Below, in pieces: positions 44,166 through 55,711 of a DNA stretch of 64,000 nucleotides. The first letter of the stretch is position 1; every line of letters begins with the position of its first letter. The stretch comes from Trichobilharzia regenti (lineage: Eukaryota > Platyhelminthes > Trematoda > Strigeidida > Schistosomatidae). Below the pieces are notes generated by a model. It was not told the origin of the DNA and did no database searches. It saw only the letters and a list, made by a program, of their open reading frames with translations. Both the position numbers and the translations under genes were made by a program. Location of the stretch: the NCBI GenBank assembly GCA_944472135.2, contig OX235267.1, positions 38,657,312-38,721,311 of the forward strand, written 5' to 3'.

Positions 44166-44819
44166 GAAACTTCAACGCGCAAATATATTCAAACTTATAC
44201 AAAAGCTTACAGTTAAAGCAAGATTAAGTGGGATCTTCTCTGACAGATAAACATCATGGCTTAGCTCTGTCCATAAGGTTGAAGGATTGAGGTGGATAGA
44301 AAGTTATCGGAGGAAACGTTCAGTCAAGATGTGTCCACAAATTCTTATAAACGTCAATTATCTCTTCCTGTTTTCATCAATCAATTGCTGACTAAATCCA
44401 CTCCAAGTTGAGAGACAACATCAGACTTTGTCTACAGGTAAATGGCATCTCAAATAGTTCAATCACCACCACTTATGAACAATAAGGCAGGAAAAAAATT
44501 ATGAAAGGGTAAAAATGAAACTCATGAGAATTGTTTACAGAACAAAATCATAAAGTAACTGTCTTTACACTGGCTACACTCCAACTGTCAATCATTATGC
44601 CCAGCACAGTCCTGAGAAAAACCGACAACCGTTTGAATGGCTCTCATAGAAAACCTCTGGCTTCAGAAATGAGGGACACTGGTGAAGATATGGTTCATAG
44701 GCTTAAGCACTTCAGTTTCAGTCAGTTGTCCACAGATTCGAGTCTCGTTTTGTCTACCTGGGACTGCGCATTTTGATAGTGTCATCATTCCTTACAAGAT
44801 AATTGTGCCTGTCAGCTGA
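44166..44819. other. no gene recognised
   Basis: A + strand frame of moderate quality covers about 44564-44776 (STVLRKTDNRLNGSHRK, HFSFSQLSTDSSLVL), but there is no recognisable family or splice context. Otherwise nothing. Confidence 0.3.
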
Positions 44820-46080
44820 TGAAGCCAGAGACTGGCTCTAAATACATCTAATCTTACTCCAGAAATGTGGTGGAGATATATGAATGGCAGTTTCATTGAG
44901 TTAAAAACAGAACATGTCTCTAGCTTCTTGACGCATATAAATCCCCTAGTGAAGGGAATAAAGTTCACATTTGAATTAGCTATGTTAGATTGTAAAATAA
45001 AACGAACAGAAAGAAGGCAAACTGCATGCACACTAGCATTTACAAAGAGCCAACGCATTCTGCTAATAGATATTTAGACTTTCATTCATCTCATCCGTTG
45101 TCTATAATGGCTGGCTTACTAAAGTGTCTAACAAACTGAGCAATAGCACTAATTAGTACAACAAAAAACCTAAACAATGAAATGAAACAGACTGAAGAGG
45201 CGTTGGTGTTAAATAACTAACTATCCTATCAAATTCATTAGGAAGATCAGAAAAAGTCAAAAGCGAAATAAAAATAACTGTGAAATCAATAATGATAACA
45301 TAAGTAAGAGAGAATATAAGGCATCTACTGTTATACCATGTAAGGAGGGGACATCTTAGACCCTACGTAGGATTCTCAATAAAGCAGTAATTAGGGTGGC
45401 ATTCAGACCTAAAAACTCATTTAGATAGGACCAACTCTGTAGACGAAAGGACCCGGTGGACCCAATTAGACAAAATAATATAATTTACAAAATACCCTGC
45501 AGTGACTATCAGTTAAGTCAACTACATAGATCAAACTAGTAGGTCGGAGGTAATCAGACTGCCAGAACATGGAAATTTAGCTTAGGTTAGAATGACTAAC
45601 CCCACGAAGACAAGTAATTTAGCGAAAAATCTCAGCAACTGCACTATATGCATTAACACAAAACCACACAATAGGGTGGGAGAGGGTTAAAATTCTAAGA
45701 AGTAATCTAGGTAGGTGGACAGAGAGATTGATTACTGAATCCTGCCTGCTTCATCGAGTCTACACCCAAGACAACATATGCAATAGAAGTAACTCAACGC
45801 AAATACCAGAGATATGGAAGATATTATTGCCAATCTAATCAGAGGAGGATAATAAATAATCTTAAAATTCTATTTCGGTTCAAGTAAATTCTAACATTCT
45901 AACAAGTTACTTATTATGACTATAAAAACACTCGTCTTATTTCCCATCTTATTGTATTTTATTGATATAATATTATTATACTTCATCTTATGTCTAATCA
46001 ATTTTGCTCATGTATATAAATGAAGCAAGAAAGCTGAGTCAGTGCTATGATATCATTATGAGAAATAATTTGTGGTTGAA
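44820..46080 (+). mobile_element. Penelope-like element, family B (copy B2)
   Basis: Matches copy B1 in order: TPEMWWRYMNGSF (the YxDD catalytic motif decayed to YMNG), FTFELAMLDCKIKRTERRQT, the STVIPCKEGTS block, endonuclease remnants and an ESCLLHRVYT-like equivalent of the ESLFIEST block. Frames are broken throughout. Confidence 0.7.
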
Positions 46081-46109
46081 TGAATAACTTCTAATGGAAC
46101 AGTTTAACC

Positions 46110-46535
46110 GATACATAAAGAGCATCTCAAACAAACTTCAGACCTTCATTAACAGTTGTCTTCGCTCAATACTCAAGATTAGATGGCCGGCCACAAAAGA
46201 TCAGCAACAGGGATCTCTGGGAGCGAACCAACCTAGCAGGAACCGAGTGTGAAACAAATAGGCAGGAAGAAATGGAGATGGATTGGCTGGCCATACTCTG
46301 AGAAAACAAACCATCAAGTGACATCACAAGACAAGCCAATGTTCCAGTGGAACCCGAAAGGGAAGCAGCGAGTTGGTCTTCAGTGCGAGGCTGACTAGGA
46401 GGAGGTCATGTGAAGGGAGATGAGAGCATGTGAGCAGACTTGGAGCGGAGTGAAAAAGTTGGCAGAAAAGAGAAGGCAATGGAGACGCGCAGCTGAAGCC
46501 CTATGTTCCTCTAGGAATTAAAGGATATAATAATA
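46110..46535 (+). mobile_element. RTE/SR2-type retroelement, 3' end
   Basis: + strand counterpart of the nested copy at 28808-29338: ATCTCAAACAAACTTCAGACC, the IRWPATKDQQQGSLG-like relic, then a TGGAGCGGAGTGAAAAAGTT block, ending ATAATAATAATAA at 46527-46540. 5' truncated and without an intact frame. Confidence 0.75.
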
Positions 46536-46734
46536 ATAATAAATACTTGAACTTTAAACGGTGAGAATCTATAACTCTGCTGCAAGAAAATTCCTCCTGA
46601 ACCTAATTCTAGTTGGTTAGTCAATACTTCATTTTGTTTTTCTCTTGAAAGTTTGGATATCCTCATTACACATCAAGCTCTACTAGACAAACTGAACCAT
46701 AACATATATATATATATATAAAATTTAATAGTTC
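46536..46734. other. spacer, (TA)n tract
   Basis: A short AT-rich spacer with a (TA)n tract at 46706-46720. Confidence 0.4.
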
Positions 46735-47750
46735 TCAATCATCTGTGCTTTTCACTATGGAAGAAGAGCTGAACTCCGCAAATCATTTCTTGGATGTAAT
46801 GTTAGAAAGAACAGAGGAGGGTACATTAGAATAGTTGATCTACCGAAAGCCGACATTTATAGGTCAGTGCACTAACTTCAATAGTTGGGCACCTCTAGGC
46901 AGGAAGATAGATCTTATCCGATGTCTGTCCTCTGGAATTCGGAAAATTTGCTCTGTAGATACGGTCGACTTAGAATTAGAAAGCTTTCGCATAACTCTCC
47001 TAAATAATAGATATCCTAGAAGGTTTATCAACAGAACCATCAAGAAAGAAACCATTCTGATGTGCCAAAGAAGACATTGTTTATGAGTTTGACTTTCAAA
47101 GGTAACAGTATTTCTGAGGTAATTAAAAGTTATTTATCTAAATTTATTAAACGGCGTTTCATGCAACTGACTTGCATTTAGTATTTACCAGCCAAAATAT
47201 GATTCGACAATGTGTGAAGAATAAACTACCGCTTATGTCCATTCACATGCTCCTGTGAAGCTGACTACATTGGACGTTGTAAGCGTAATCTCCGTAAACG
47301 CGTAGCTCAGCAATACTAGGTTTGATAAATGAAAGGTGAGAAAAGGATAACAAAGCCTTCAATCTGTGAATACCTTCTCAAGTCAAGTCATCCAGCCCCC
47401 CCCCTTGATTTATCCTTTCAAGTTATCTACACGACCAAATCCAACCACTTCAAAGACTTACGTTTCCTCCACTTATGCTAAGCTGAAGCTCTAGCTATAC
47501 ATGGATAGAAACTTAAATTATGCATTTAAAAACGCTTTGTCAAACCCCTTTCTTCGCCTTGGTCATAGTTATGTTCTTTTATTTTATTTTTATTTTACCA
47601 CTTGGATTCATTCTGCCTTACTTCATCTTCGACGTCTTTACTGTTGTCATCCTAGTCCTATAAATTTCGTAGACAACGCTTGACCTACAATTTTAAAATC
47701 TTTATACCAGTTCACTTATTTAATAATCTTTAAAAGTTTTGTAATTTATC
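46735..47750 (+). mobile_element. Penelope-like element: RT thumb to endonuclease relic
   Basis: Read across frames: LFTMEEELNSANHFLDVMLE (RT palm end), then frame 46835-47086 IYRKPTFIGQCTNFNSWAPL, RCLSSGIRKICSVDT, NNRYPRRFINRTIKKET. Further on come the Cys-rich lead and ADYIGRCKRNLRKRVAQQY (GIY-YIG core, about 47260-47318), with frameshifts before and after. A C run at 47398-47404 breaks the rest. It is followed directly by the CR1-like element. Confidence 0.75.
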
Positions 47751-47754
47751 TACT

Positions 47755-49345
47755 TCAACTCGCTTATAAACACAGCAGAAGTACTTTAGATGCAGCTGCA
47801 GTCTTGTACCACAACATTGTCTGCAGCTTAGACAAGGAGGTTAAATTTGTTCGCTGCACCTTCCTAGATTACACATCTGCTTTCGAATCAGTACCTAGAG
47901 ACATTTTGTTAAACAAGCATGCTGAAACTCAAACTGACTGTTGGGTTGTTAAATGGCTGCATTCTTATTTCTCAGGAAGAAAGCAGTACAGTGTATGTCA
48001 GGGAAAGTCATCCACTTCATTGCTTACTGAGGCTGGTGTCCCTCAAGGTGCTGTCCTTTCTCCTTTTCTGTTTTCTTTCTTTGTGCATGATTTGCCTCAC
48101 TCTGATGAAATGAACTTTGTTAAGCATGCCGATGATCTAACTATTTCAACGTCTGTTAACTCCCAGCTTGCCTGTGCTAAGATGAACAGCTTTCTATCAA
48201 TAGTTAGCAAATGGTCTTCGTCTAACGGTCTTAAGCTAAATCCTTCCAAATGTCAGACTGTTCATTTCAGTTTCCGATGTAAAAGAAAGTTAAATGAGAC
48301 TGGTGGTTCCTATGAACCTTGTAAAATTGATGATGCTGATATAGAAATCAAGTCTAAAGTTAAATATCTTGGATTAATTCCTTCTTCTGACCTATCCTGG
48401 TCTTCCCATGTCTTAGCTATTTCTAAAACAATACTTCGTCTGACCTTTTACATTAAGAAGTTGGGGCACTCAGGCATAACACAACCACTCCTCTTACAGT
48501 TTGTCAACTCGTGCATGTTACCTATTTTTCTTTACTGTTCACTCTTGCTTATTCTTTCCCGGATTTCTTAAAACAGACTATGTCATACTTCGTAGAACTC
48601 TGAAGACTGTCAGTCAGTAGAGCGAGTGGTATCCCGTTGGGCCATATCATTGACACTGTCAGTGATAGGCACTTGATGTCATGCCAAAAATTTGCTAACG
48701 GAATTTTGTCAGACTGTGAGCACCCACTCTACGCGAATCTCCAACCTTGCGTCTCCTCCTCCTCAGGTAAAACAATAAGTCTTTTCAGAAGACCTTATGC
48801 ACATACGTCTAAGTATAAAAATTCCACTATACCATATTTGGCTGCACGTACTTTATGTGGTGAAAAAAGTGTCAGGCATGAACTAACTAACTAACCTTCT
48901 TTGCACTATTAAATAAACCATTTCTTCCATCCTTACAGTACCAAACTTTGTTGATATTGTATTTCTTATATTTGTAATCCTCTCAATTTTTGTTTTTATT
49001 TATTTATTCTTCATAATTGTGAACATCAACAGAACATTAGATTCAATATTCTGTAGCAACATGCTAAAATTTTCAAACTGAATAGACAATACTGTTTGAA
49101 ACAAACTCACTGTTAATATTATTACTATTATTATATTCAATATTCTCAATTCGTGCTTCGAATACTTTTGACTTTATATAGTAAACGTGGACAAATTCAT
49201 CTGGTTACTTTTGTTTAATTTTTAATTTTTTTTTATATTTTGAGTAAATCAGATGCAAGATGTTGTGACAAATGCTGAGAATTCCATTGTGTATTATAAG
49301 TACTGTTTTGGAATAAAGTAAAATAAATTATTAAATTATTATTAG
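47755..49345 (+). mobile_element. CR1-like non-LTR retroelement: RT domain to 3' end (best copy)
   Basis: The frame from about 47757 (SRSTLDAAAVLYHNI) through 47804-48571 holds RT motifs in order: A, FLDYTSAFESV (catalytic D); B, GVPQGAVLSPFLFSFFVHDL; C, KHADDLTI (A-D-D kept, with His where Phe/Tyr is usual); D, SSNGLKLNPSKCQTVHF; E, KYLGLI. The frame ends LILSRIS-stop at 48569-48571; the following frame 48637-48894 (MGHIIDTVSDRHLMSCQKFA...) is the normal continuation, so one frameshift separates them. The 3' UTR ends GTTTTGGAATAAAGTAAA and a TTATTA run (49345). The N-terminal endonuclease is missing. Assignment to the CR1/SR1-like group is from motif style only. Confidence 0.85.
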
Positions 49346-50199
49346 TACATCATTTTAATTATCTTTAATCTTATCATATGTGCGATGTTGACTGAGCAAT
49401 TTCTAGTGATTGATATTGTTTTGCGTAATATGAATACGACTGTACAGTTATTATAAATTTTTTAAATTTTTATTAATCATTTTGATGGTTAGTAAAAATC
49501 CAAGTAAATCTGCTGAAGAAGCTGTGGCTTACACGGCGAAACGTTCAGAAAAATCTTGTTTTGATTTTCTTAACACGCTGGGATTAATTTAAATAATTTA
49601 TAATGAATTAATCTGACTCGGCGCTCAAATTATTCCAGGAAGTTCGTAGCACCTACGGTCTGGAAACCTATGACTGTACAGTTAGTTTGAAAATGAAATC
49701 ACTGAAAAGAAATATTTTTCCCATGAACAAAAAAACTGTGTTTTTCCTTAAGAATTAATGGGCATATTTCGTGATTTGAAGGAATGCAAAGATTCACCAG
49801 TCAGCAAGCCGTATTTGTAATCTTGAAGGTACTTATATCGCCTCTGATATTCAAACCTGCATCACCCATTGTCGCAATCAAAGACATTACCACTAAGCTA
49901 TTGGGGTTTTGAGAGTGACCACACACACACACACACACACAGACGAATGAAATGGACCAATGCTTCTGGTCGATTACCTCCACCTATCTAACAACATTTT
50001 AGAATACGCCGTAATGGGAAGCCTAGCCACCTAGCATAGTGGCCTACATTACAAACTTGACTAACAGAATTCATAAAGCACCCACCACACATATGTCCAC
50101 ACGAATGATACTAGTTACAACCTGTGTCCAAGCGAATTACACTCTTTTTTATTTTGACTACTGGCCTATGTTGAATAAAATGCTCAGATCACAAATTAT
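49346..50199. other. PLE-type 3' tail and unassigned sequence
   Basis: Includes CTGAAGAAGCTGTGGC...CACGGCGAAACG at 49511-49542, a hammerhead-like tail shared with 18700-18735. There is also a (CA)n run at 49919-49941. No coding frame supported. Confidence 0.4.
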
Positions 50200-50204
50200 T
50201 GTTT

Positions 50205-50660
50205 TTACGAGTTGATCACGGATTGATATCAGTTAGAGGACCATTGAAAACCAGCACTGGAGTACTGGACAGCTGCTGTTTCATCCTAGTTTGGGAATCA
50301 TCGGCAGTACGCACCCACCAGAGGGGTTCGAACCCAGGACCTTCCGATTACAAGGCAAGTTGGTATACCATTCAGCCACTGGGACCCGATTCAATGGTTC
50401 ATGAATTCTAACTTCTACCAATTCGTGAATTTAGCGCGACTCCAACCATTGTCGTTGCTGGGACATCCATCCACACACGTGACATCTAATTGGACCTCAC
50501 TGGTCACGACTTCTCACTAGAACTCAGGAAACTCCAACCTGTAGGAAGTCACTAGCGAGCTGATGATTCTCAAACTAGGATGAAACAGCAGCTGTCCAGT
50601 ACTCCCCTGGTTTTCAATGGTTCTTTAACTGATATCAATCCGTGATCAATTCGGAAAAAA
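50205..50660. mobile_element. fold-back (hairpin) SM-alpha-like element
   Basis: Left arm on the minus strand (50205-50530): B box (complement of GGTTCGAACCCAGG) and A-box region (complement of CCATTCAGCCACTGGGACC). Right arm on the + strand (about 50555-50660) repeats only the last 100 bp. The two arms are near-perfect inverted repeats: TTGATCACGGATTGATATCA at 50213-50232 mirrors TGATATCAATCCGTGATCAA at 50631-50650. Both share a GCT insertion (CAGCTGCTGTTTCATCC) and the reading GAATCATC. Confidence 0.85.
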
Positions 50661-51730
50661 CATAACTAACCCTTACAAATCAAACTATAGAAAATAAATT
50701 ATTGTGTCTTTGAGGGGAAGGGAATACTATAAATCAATGTGTTCATAAAAAGCTGAACATCTGAATATCCAATCATTTATTTGGACAGCTGCTGAAAACA
50801 TTTATTAATCTCTGTGGTGTGACAGATAAGTAGAACTGTTACACCCCCTCCGCGTCGTCTATTTTTTCTCACCAACTGGTATACGCCTACAATAGGACAA
50901 TTTATTTGTTGTTTTTTGCTTTCATACCTTATGAGTTGTGAGTATAAAACAAGAACATCTCGAAAGAGAAAAGCCAGCTACCTTTCAAGGTGTTACATCT
51001 CTCATCAGGATGGATGTAAGTGTTAGTCTAGCTAGGTAGATAGACATATATATATATACTAAAAAATTGAGGGAGGCATTATAGAAATCAGATGGAAAAC
51101 AAAAAAGTAGTAGTATTTTCTCACACCTTTCTGTCCATATGAACCAATTAGATCAAAATAGAAGAAGGGAAGAAGGGAAGAAAGTAAGAAAACTGAGAAA
51201 ATATCTACAGAAATTACTCAACAATTAACTTATGCTTACAATAACACACATACACACACACATCAGTGTAACAGTATTATAGGCTTGACAATAGGCAGAA
51301 TAACTGTGAGACACGGATGTTCAGGCCCCCACGCCGCCACCTTAAAAGGTCATATGTTACAACTGGTGATTGTAGAGTGAAAAATTCAGATTATATTTTT
51401 CATTAATCGTCTTAATAAATTACTACACAAAACAGTTGGCCTCCGCATTATTATTTTTTTTTAAACACGAGTGAAGTGAATAACACAGTACTACTACTTA
51501 AATTCAACAAGTAATACATTCTATCAGATATTCTTGTAAGTTTACTTGAAATATTCATATATATATTTTACGATTTTTTCTGTGTTACTTTGTGAAATCA
51601 GTTGAAATTAAAGTAGGATTATATCACTACTTGAAATCTATTCATGTTCACTACTACTACTACTACTACTTATAGGTCTGTCGTTACGTAATCAAATTGT
51701 TTAAATGTATTTGAGTCTAAGAACACGTTA
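50661..51730. other. no gene recognised
   Basis: AT-rich, with (TA)n near 51049-51058, (CA)n near 51247-51261 and a (TAC)n run near 51650-51671. Nothing else recognised. Confidence 0.5.
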
Positions 51731-51734
51731 ATAG

Positions 51735-52150
51735 CTCCAGTACTCCCCATTGATTTTTAATGTTTATCTAAATGATATAAATCCGAAGTCAAGCTTGAAA
51801 AATAAATCAGATCCCTTATGAACTAACTGTTGAAAATTAATCTGATGTTTGTTTTTTGACTGACCACAGGATGAAATTTCATAGAGTTCTAGTGAGAAGT
51901 AGTGACCAATGAGAGGTCCATCCGGTCGGAAGTGTGGACAGAAACTCTCCAGCAATGACAATTGGCTGGTCTCAATCGGGCTCTAATCACAAAGTGGTAG
52001 AAGTTAGAATTCATGGATAACCGGTTGGGGATTTGAACCCTTGAAGTAGGCACGCACCTACCGCTGAAGAGTCTCGAACTAGGACGAAACAGCTGCCTAG
52101 TACTTCGTAGTTTTCAATGGTCCTCCAGCGGTCATACTGAGAAAAGATTA
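51735..52150 (+). mobile_element. SM-alpha-like SINE, partial tandem dimer with a well-kept hammerhead core
   Basis: 51735-51800 is the end of one unit (CTCCAGTACTCCCC, then a ATGATATAAATCCG tract). 51880-52150 is a second unit with upstream block AGAAGTTAGAATTCATGG, a mutated B box (GGATTTGAACCC) and the hammerhead CTGAAGAGTCTC...AGGACGAAACAGC at 52064-52093. Here the core strands CTGAAGAG and GAAAC are both intact, and stem II can form four pairs (GTCT/GGAC). Head-to-tail order as in the satellite form of the family. Confidence 0.8.
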
Positions 52151-52261
52151 AATCATAATAAGTAAATTACCATTCATCAATTCATTTGTCTACAGATAAG
52201 GGAGAGGAACGGAAAAGATCACTATGGATTAATTTTTTGAATTCAATCGTCAAACGTTTCA

Positions 52262-53870
52262 TCTTGTTATAATAAAGATTTTTGTATTTCCCAATGAATG
52301 AAAAACAAAACGATATTGTTGTTTTTACTGACGTTTCGCTATTTAATGCTAATAGCTTTATGAAAGTATTATTAAACCGGAATTTACAAAATCCACTCAG
52401 CTCATATATAACAAAGAGTTCAGCGGTGAGAAAATAGACAAGTTAGGTCAAGTTAAAGAGCTATATTGAAAGTCAAAATAACAATGAAGATCACTAAACC
52501 AAATGACAAAGGTAATAGTACATCTCTTATGATATCAAAATAGAGTTTACTAACTTGATCATTGTTCGTCTGTCTGGGGTCATTTTTCATTGTTAAGTTG
52601 GTCAATTTGTTTGGTAAAGATAACAAAACCGAGTGTAGGTTGTTGGATTTGATCAGTGTGTAAAATTATAAAAGCAGCGTGTGTTTATATAATGAAATCG
52701 CTCATCAAATTCGTGTTGATTTTGTCACTTTATGGGGGGGGTGGAAGGGAAAGGGGTGTGGTAACTAGTTTAAATTCTGTTTTACTCCATCATTCCTATT
52801 CAGACAATTTGGATTCCACTTTACTATATGAAGTTATTCTGATATTAGACGTTCTTTGTGATTTCTGAAATGCTTTTTCTGGATGATGATTTCAATATTG
52901 TCAAAATCAATTTTGTGGCCTAATTTTTCAAGTTTTTCTAGTTTTAGCTGAATTTCTCGGTAGTCGAATAGATGCTCTTCTGATTTTGATTTCTTGCGAC
53001 GTTTGTCCGATGTATATCATATCATATGCCAAGCCAGCATTTTATTTTGTAGACACAATTAGATAGACAAACTTTAGGGATTTGGTCTTTTATATGGACA
53101 AGGTTGCTTTGTAGTGTGTCTGATGTTTTGAAGAAAACTCTGGTGCCGAGCTTATTGATTACTCTCGCGATATCGTCTTACGTCTCTGCTATGTATGGAA
53201 TGACGATTGTTGATGTCCATGTTTTCGGAATGCGTGGTTTCGGCCATACTTAATGTCAGTGTTTATTTTGTTGATGAAGTTCTTTGGGTAGTTGTTTTGC
53301 TTGGGAGTTTCAGTAATGTTTGATATTTCTTCTTTTTATTTCTCGTCCGTTATCAGAGAGTGTGCTCGTCTTAGAAGACTTGAAATCTTTGCGGTGGTGG
53401 GGTGTGATGATCTGAAGTTGAAATATTTATTGGAGTGGGCTTTCTTCCTGAACATGGATATACTAAAATGTCTGTTTTGCCTTCTCTTATCTAGGCAGTC
53501 TAGAAATGGTGGTTCACCGATGTCTGATTCTGCTTCCGAAGTGAACTGGATTATTGGAGATACACAGTTTATTTTCTCCAGAAAGGAATTTTGTAGATCT
53601 CGTTTTAGTACTACAAAATTATCATCCGCATATCTTAACCACATTTTAGGAGTGAGTATGCTTGAAAAGATGTTATTTTCGAATCTATTCATGAAAAGGC
53701 ATCTGGGTGTTGAAATAATAAACATCACCTATCTATTCCCTCAACATTTCTGCATTAGATTCGCTGTCCAAATAACACTGCATTAGAGGAGCAAAAGCTA
53801 GTGGGCAATTTGTTTTCCTTGGTTAGGTTGTCTGAGATCATTTTACTTTGGCAGGTAAACGTGTTTTACA
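52262..53870 (-). mobile_element. Penelope-like element, family E (copy E1): RT, broken endonuclease, 3' UTR
   Basis: The minus-strand frame 53728-53336 holds the RT palm: MWLRYADDNFVVLKRDLQN (YADD), IIQFTSEAESDIGEPPFLDC, then SNKYFNFRSSHPTTAKIS and LLRRAHSL (thumb). On the same strand 53335-52870 carries the linker and endonuclease in broken frames (VIPY equivalent near 53195, lead near 53030). 52860-52262 is the 3' UTR, shared with 60838-61470 almost block for block, including TAGCGAAACGTCAG (sense) near 52330. A G run at 52734-52741 lies in the UTR. Confidence 0.8.
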
Positions 53871-53899
53871 GATATTAAGTGATTCTTGTGGTTTTACTT

Positions 53900-54115
53900 T
53901 TAGTGAGTGGGTGGCACGTAGTGGTTAGGACGCTCGCCAACTATGCACATGGTCCAGAGTTTGATCCCTGATCGACACACACACACCTGATATTATCAAT
54001 GGTCGGCCCAGTAAATTTAGGCTACCGATATCACAAGCTGAAAATTCCATACTTATATGGAAAGTACTGTGTGGAATCAGGCTATAATGAAATAATCAGA
54101 ATAAGGTTAATTTGA
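53900..54115 (+). mobile_element. tRNA-like SINE with ATCAGGC/AAGC-type tail
   Basis: Head GGTGGCACGTAGTGGTTAGG (A-box region) and GTCCAGAGTTTGATCCC (B box), then the tail GAAAATTCCATACTTATATGG...GTGTGGAATCAGGCTATAATG. Close relatives: 59870-60062 (-) and 63565-63755 (-). It has a different 3' body from the Gly-like SINEs at 17036 and 30160. Confidence 0.75.
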
Positions 54116-54795
54116 TTTATAGCACGCACCTGACTGATACAATGTGTTGATAAGTGGATGTCATAATTCGAGCATAATTTATTGCTCACTACAGATATTT
54201 GTTACATAACCTATTTCGAATACTTATTGGCCTAGATTGGGTATACAGAAAAGGAAGTATCAATCTTGTCTATTTTAACATAAACTAGACACCGTTTCTG
54301 AAAACTCGGTAGAATTTATGAATTTTTAATTTTATCTGGAGAGGTACAGAGATCCGATTGACAAACACTGGTTAAAAAGAGTTTTAAAATGGTCGTTTGT
54401 AAATTATATCCTGATTCGAGATGTAATTTTATAGTCTCAGATATTCAGATTACAATGTTTCATAAGGCTTGACATAGTAAACTTTAGTATGAGTACACAT
54501 AGAATATGTAATATGACACATATATTACTGAGTAGCTAGAGATCATATATTCCAATCAGTTATACTTGTCAAGATCACATCAAGATGACATGAACAGCTG
54601 ATGGCAATTCCTGTCGTTTAAGGCTCAGCCAGTTAGGATGTATGCAGATGGGTTGAGCTTCGAGAGTTAAATCAACTACAAACCATCCAATTCGTGGGTA
54701 GGTACTAAGACAGAATACGAAATTAGACAGTTATTATTTTATAAAACTAATATTATATTGTGTTGGTTGATTTCAGTAGATGTAGGTGAAACCTC
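54116..54795. other. no gene recognised
   Basis: AT-rich; no coding frame or element supported. Confidence 0.5.
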
Positions 54796-54799
54796 GATC

Positions 54800-55190
54800 A
54801 TCATTATTATACCCTTGGAGGAATACAGGGCTCCAGACAGCAAATCGTCACTTTATTATCTTGTCTTCCGTCTTTTCGCGCCTGCTCCGCGGTCTTCGAC
54901 AAGCTTTCACCCTTTTCATGTCATCCTCCGAGCTACATCTAAATCGCCGTTTACCATTGCGATTCCACTTGAGAGCCTGGCGTATGGTGTCACTCAACGA
55001 TCTTCTGCATATTTGTCGGGCAGTAGTTTCTTGACTTGTTCATTTTCAGAGTTACTTTTTTTGTTAATTCTTTCCAGATGGTCATCTGATCTTCAGTAGT
55101 GAGCTGTTGATAAACGTCTGTAGCCATTAGGAAACGCCTCCTGTGAATTGCTGGAAATCCTCCGACTGATTTGATATTAATGTTGTAAAT
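54800..55190 (-). mobile_element. RTE/SR2-type retroelement, 3' end
   Basis: The minus strand carries the RTE tail: 3' end with ATCATTATTATACCC at 54800, then the complement of TTTCATGTCATCCTCCG, TTCCACTTGAGAGCCTGGCG and GGTCATCTGATCTTCAG blocks. Frames are broken. Confidence 0.7.
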
Positions 55191-55433
55191 AGGAATAATG
55201 AAATCCAGATAATTGAAATCAATTTGATGTCGATCAATAAATGACTATACGGTACCGTATTACTGCACTGTAAAATGATTCGTATGGTACTTGATGATTC
55301 AAATCAGGAATAATCACCTGTAGCTACAAGCGTTAACATTAAGTGGAATGACGCAGCATCTTTGACCTTTGTAATAGCATAGAACTTGAGAAAAGTTAGT
55401 GTTTTTATTAGATTTCACTTAATACCGAGGAAA
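55191..55433. other. no gene recognised
   Basis: Short AT-rich spacer. Confidence 0.4.
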
Positions 55434-55658
55434 TGATGGGTGAAGACTGGTTATCATGTAACAATGTATGAGTATACACGACATTGTTAAATGTACTGGG
55501 AAAGGTACGAAGTATTTCAGTGTGACAGTTCCCAATGATACATCTAAGTGTACTATTTCTCTACATTTACTATTCAATGTATCAGTAAAATCTTGTAGCC
55601 AGTGTGCGTCAAAATGTTCTTCGGAGTATTTTATGAGTCCCTTTTCTAATTTGATTGA
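55434..55658 (-). CDS. candidate exon, unidentified
   Basis: The minus-strand frame has no ATG near its start and reads about 74 residues of balanced composition: TSIKLEKGLIKYSEEHFDAH, WLQDFTDTLNSKCREIV, HLDVSLGTVTLKYFVPFP, then CILIHCYMITSLHPSFPRY and TAA. Acidic/aromatic patterning (YSEEHFDAHWLQDF) looks like a folded domain. A possible acceptor TTGACAAG precedes it. No family is recognised, and no copy is seen elsewhere in this window. It could be an exon of a minus-strand host gene or part of an unrecognised element. The true 3' border may lie earlier, at a GTAC donor-like site after FPFP or FVP. Confidence 0.35.
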
Positions 55659-55711
55659 TGTCTTGTCAAATTTTTGAAATGCTAATGTTTAATTCCACTT
55701 ATGAACAAAAT

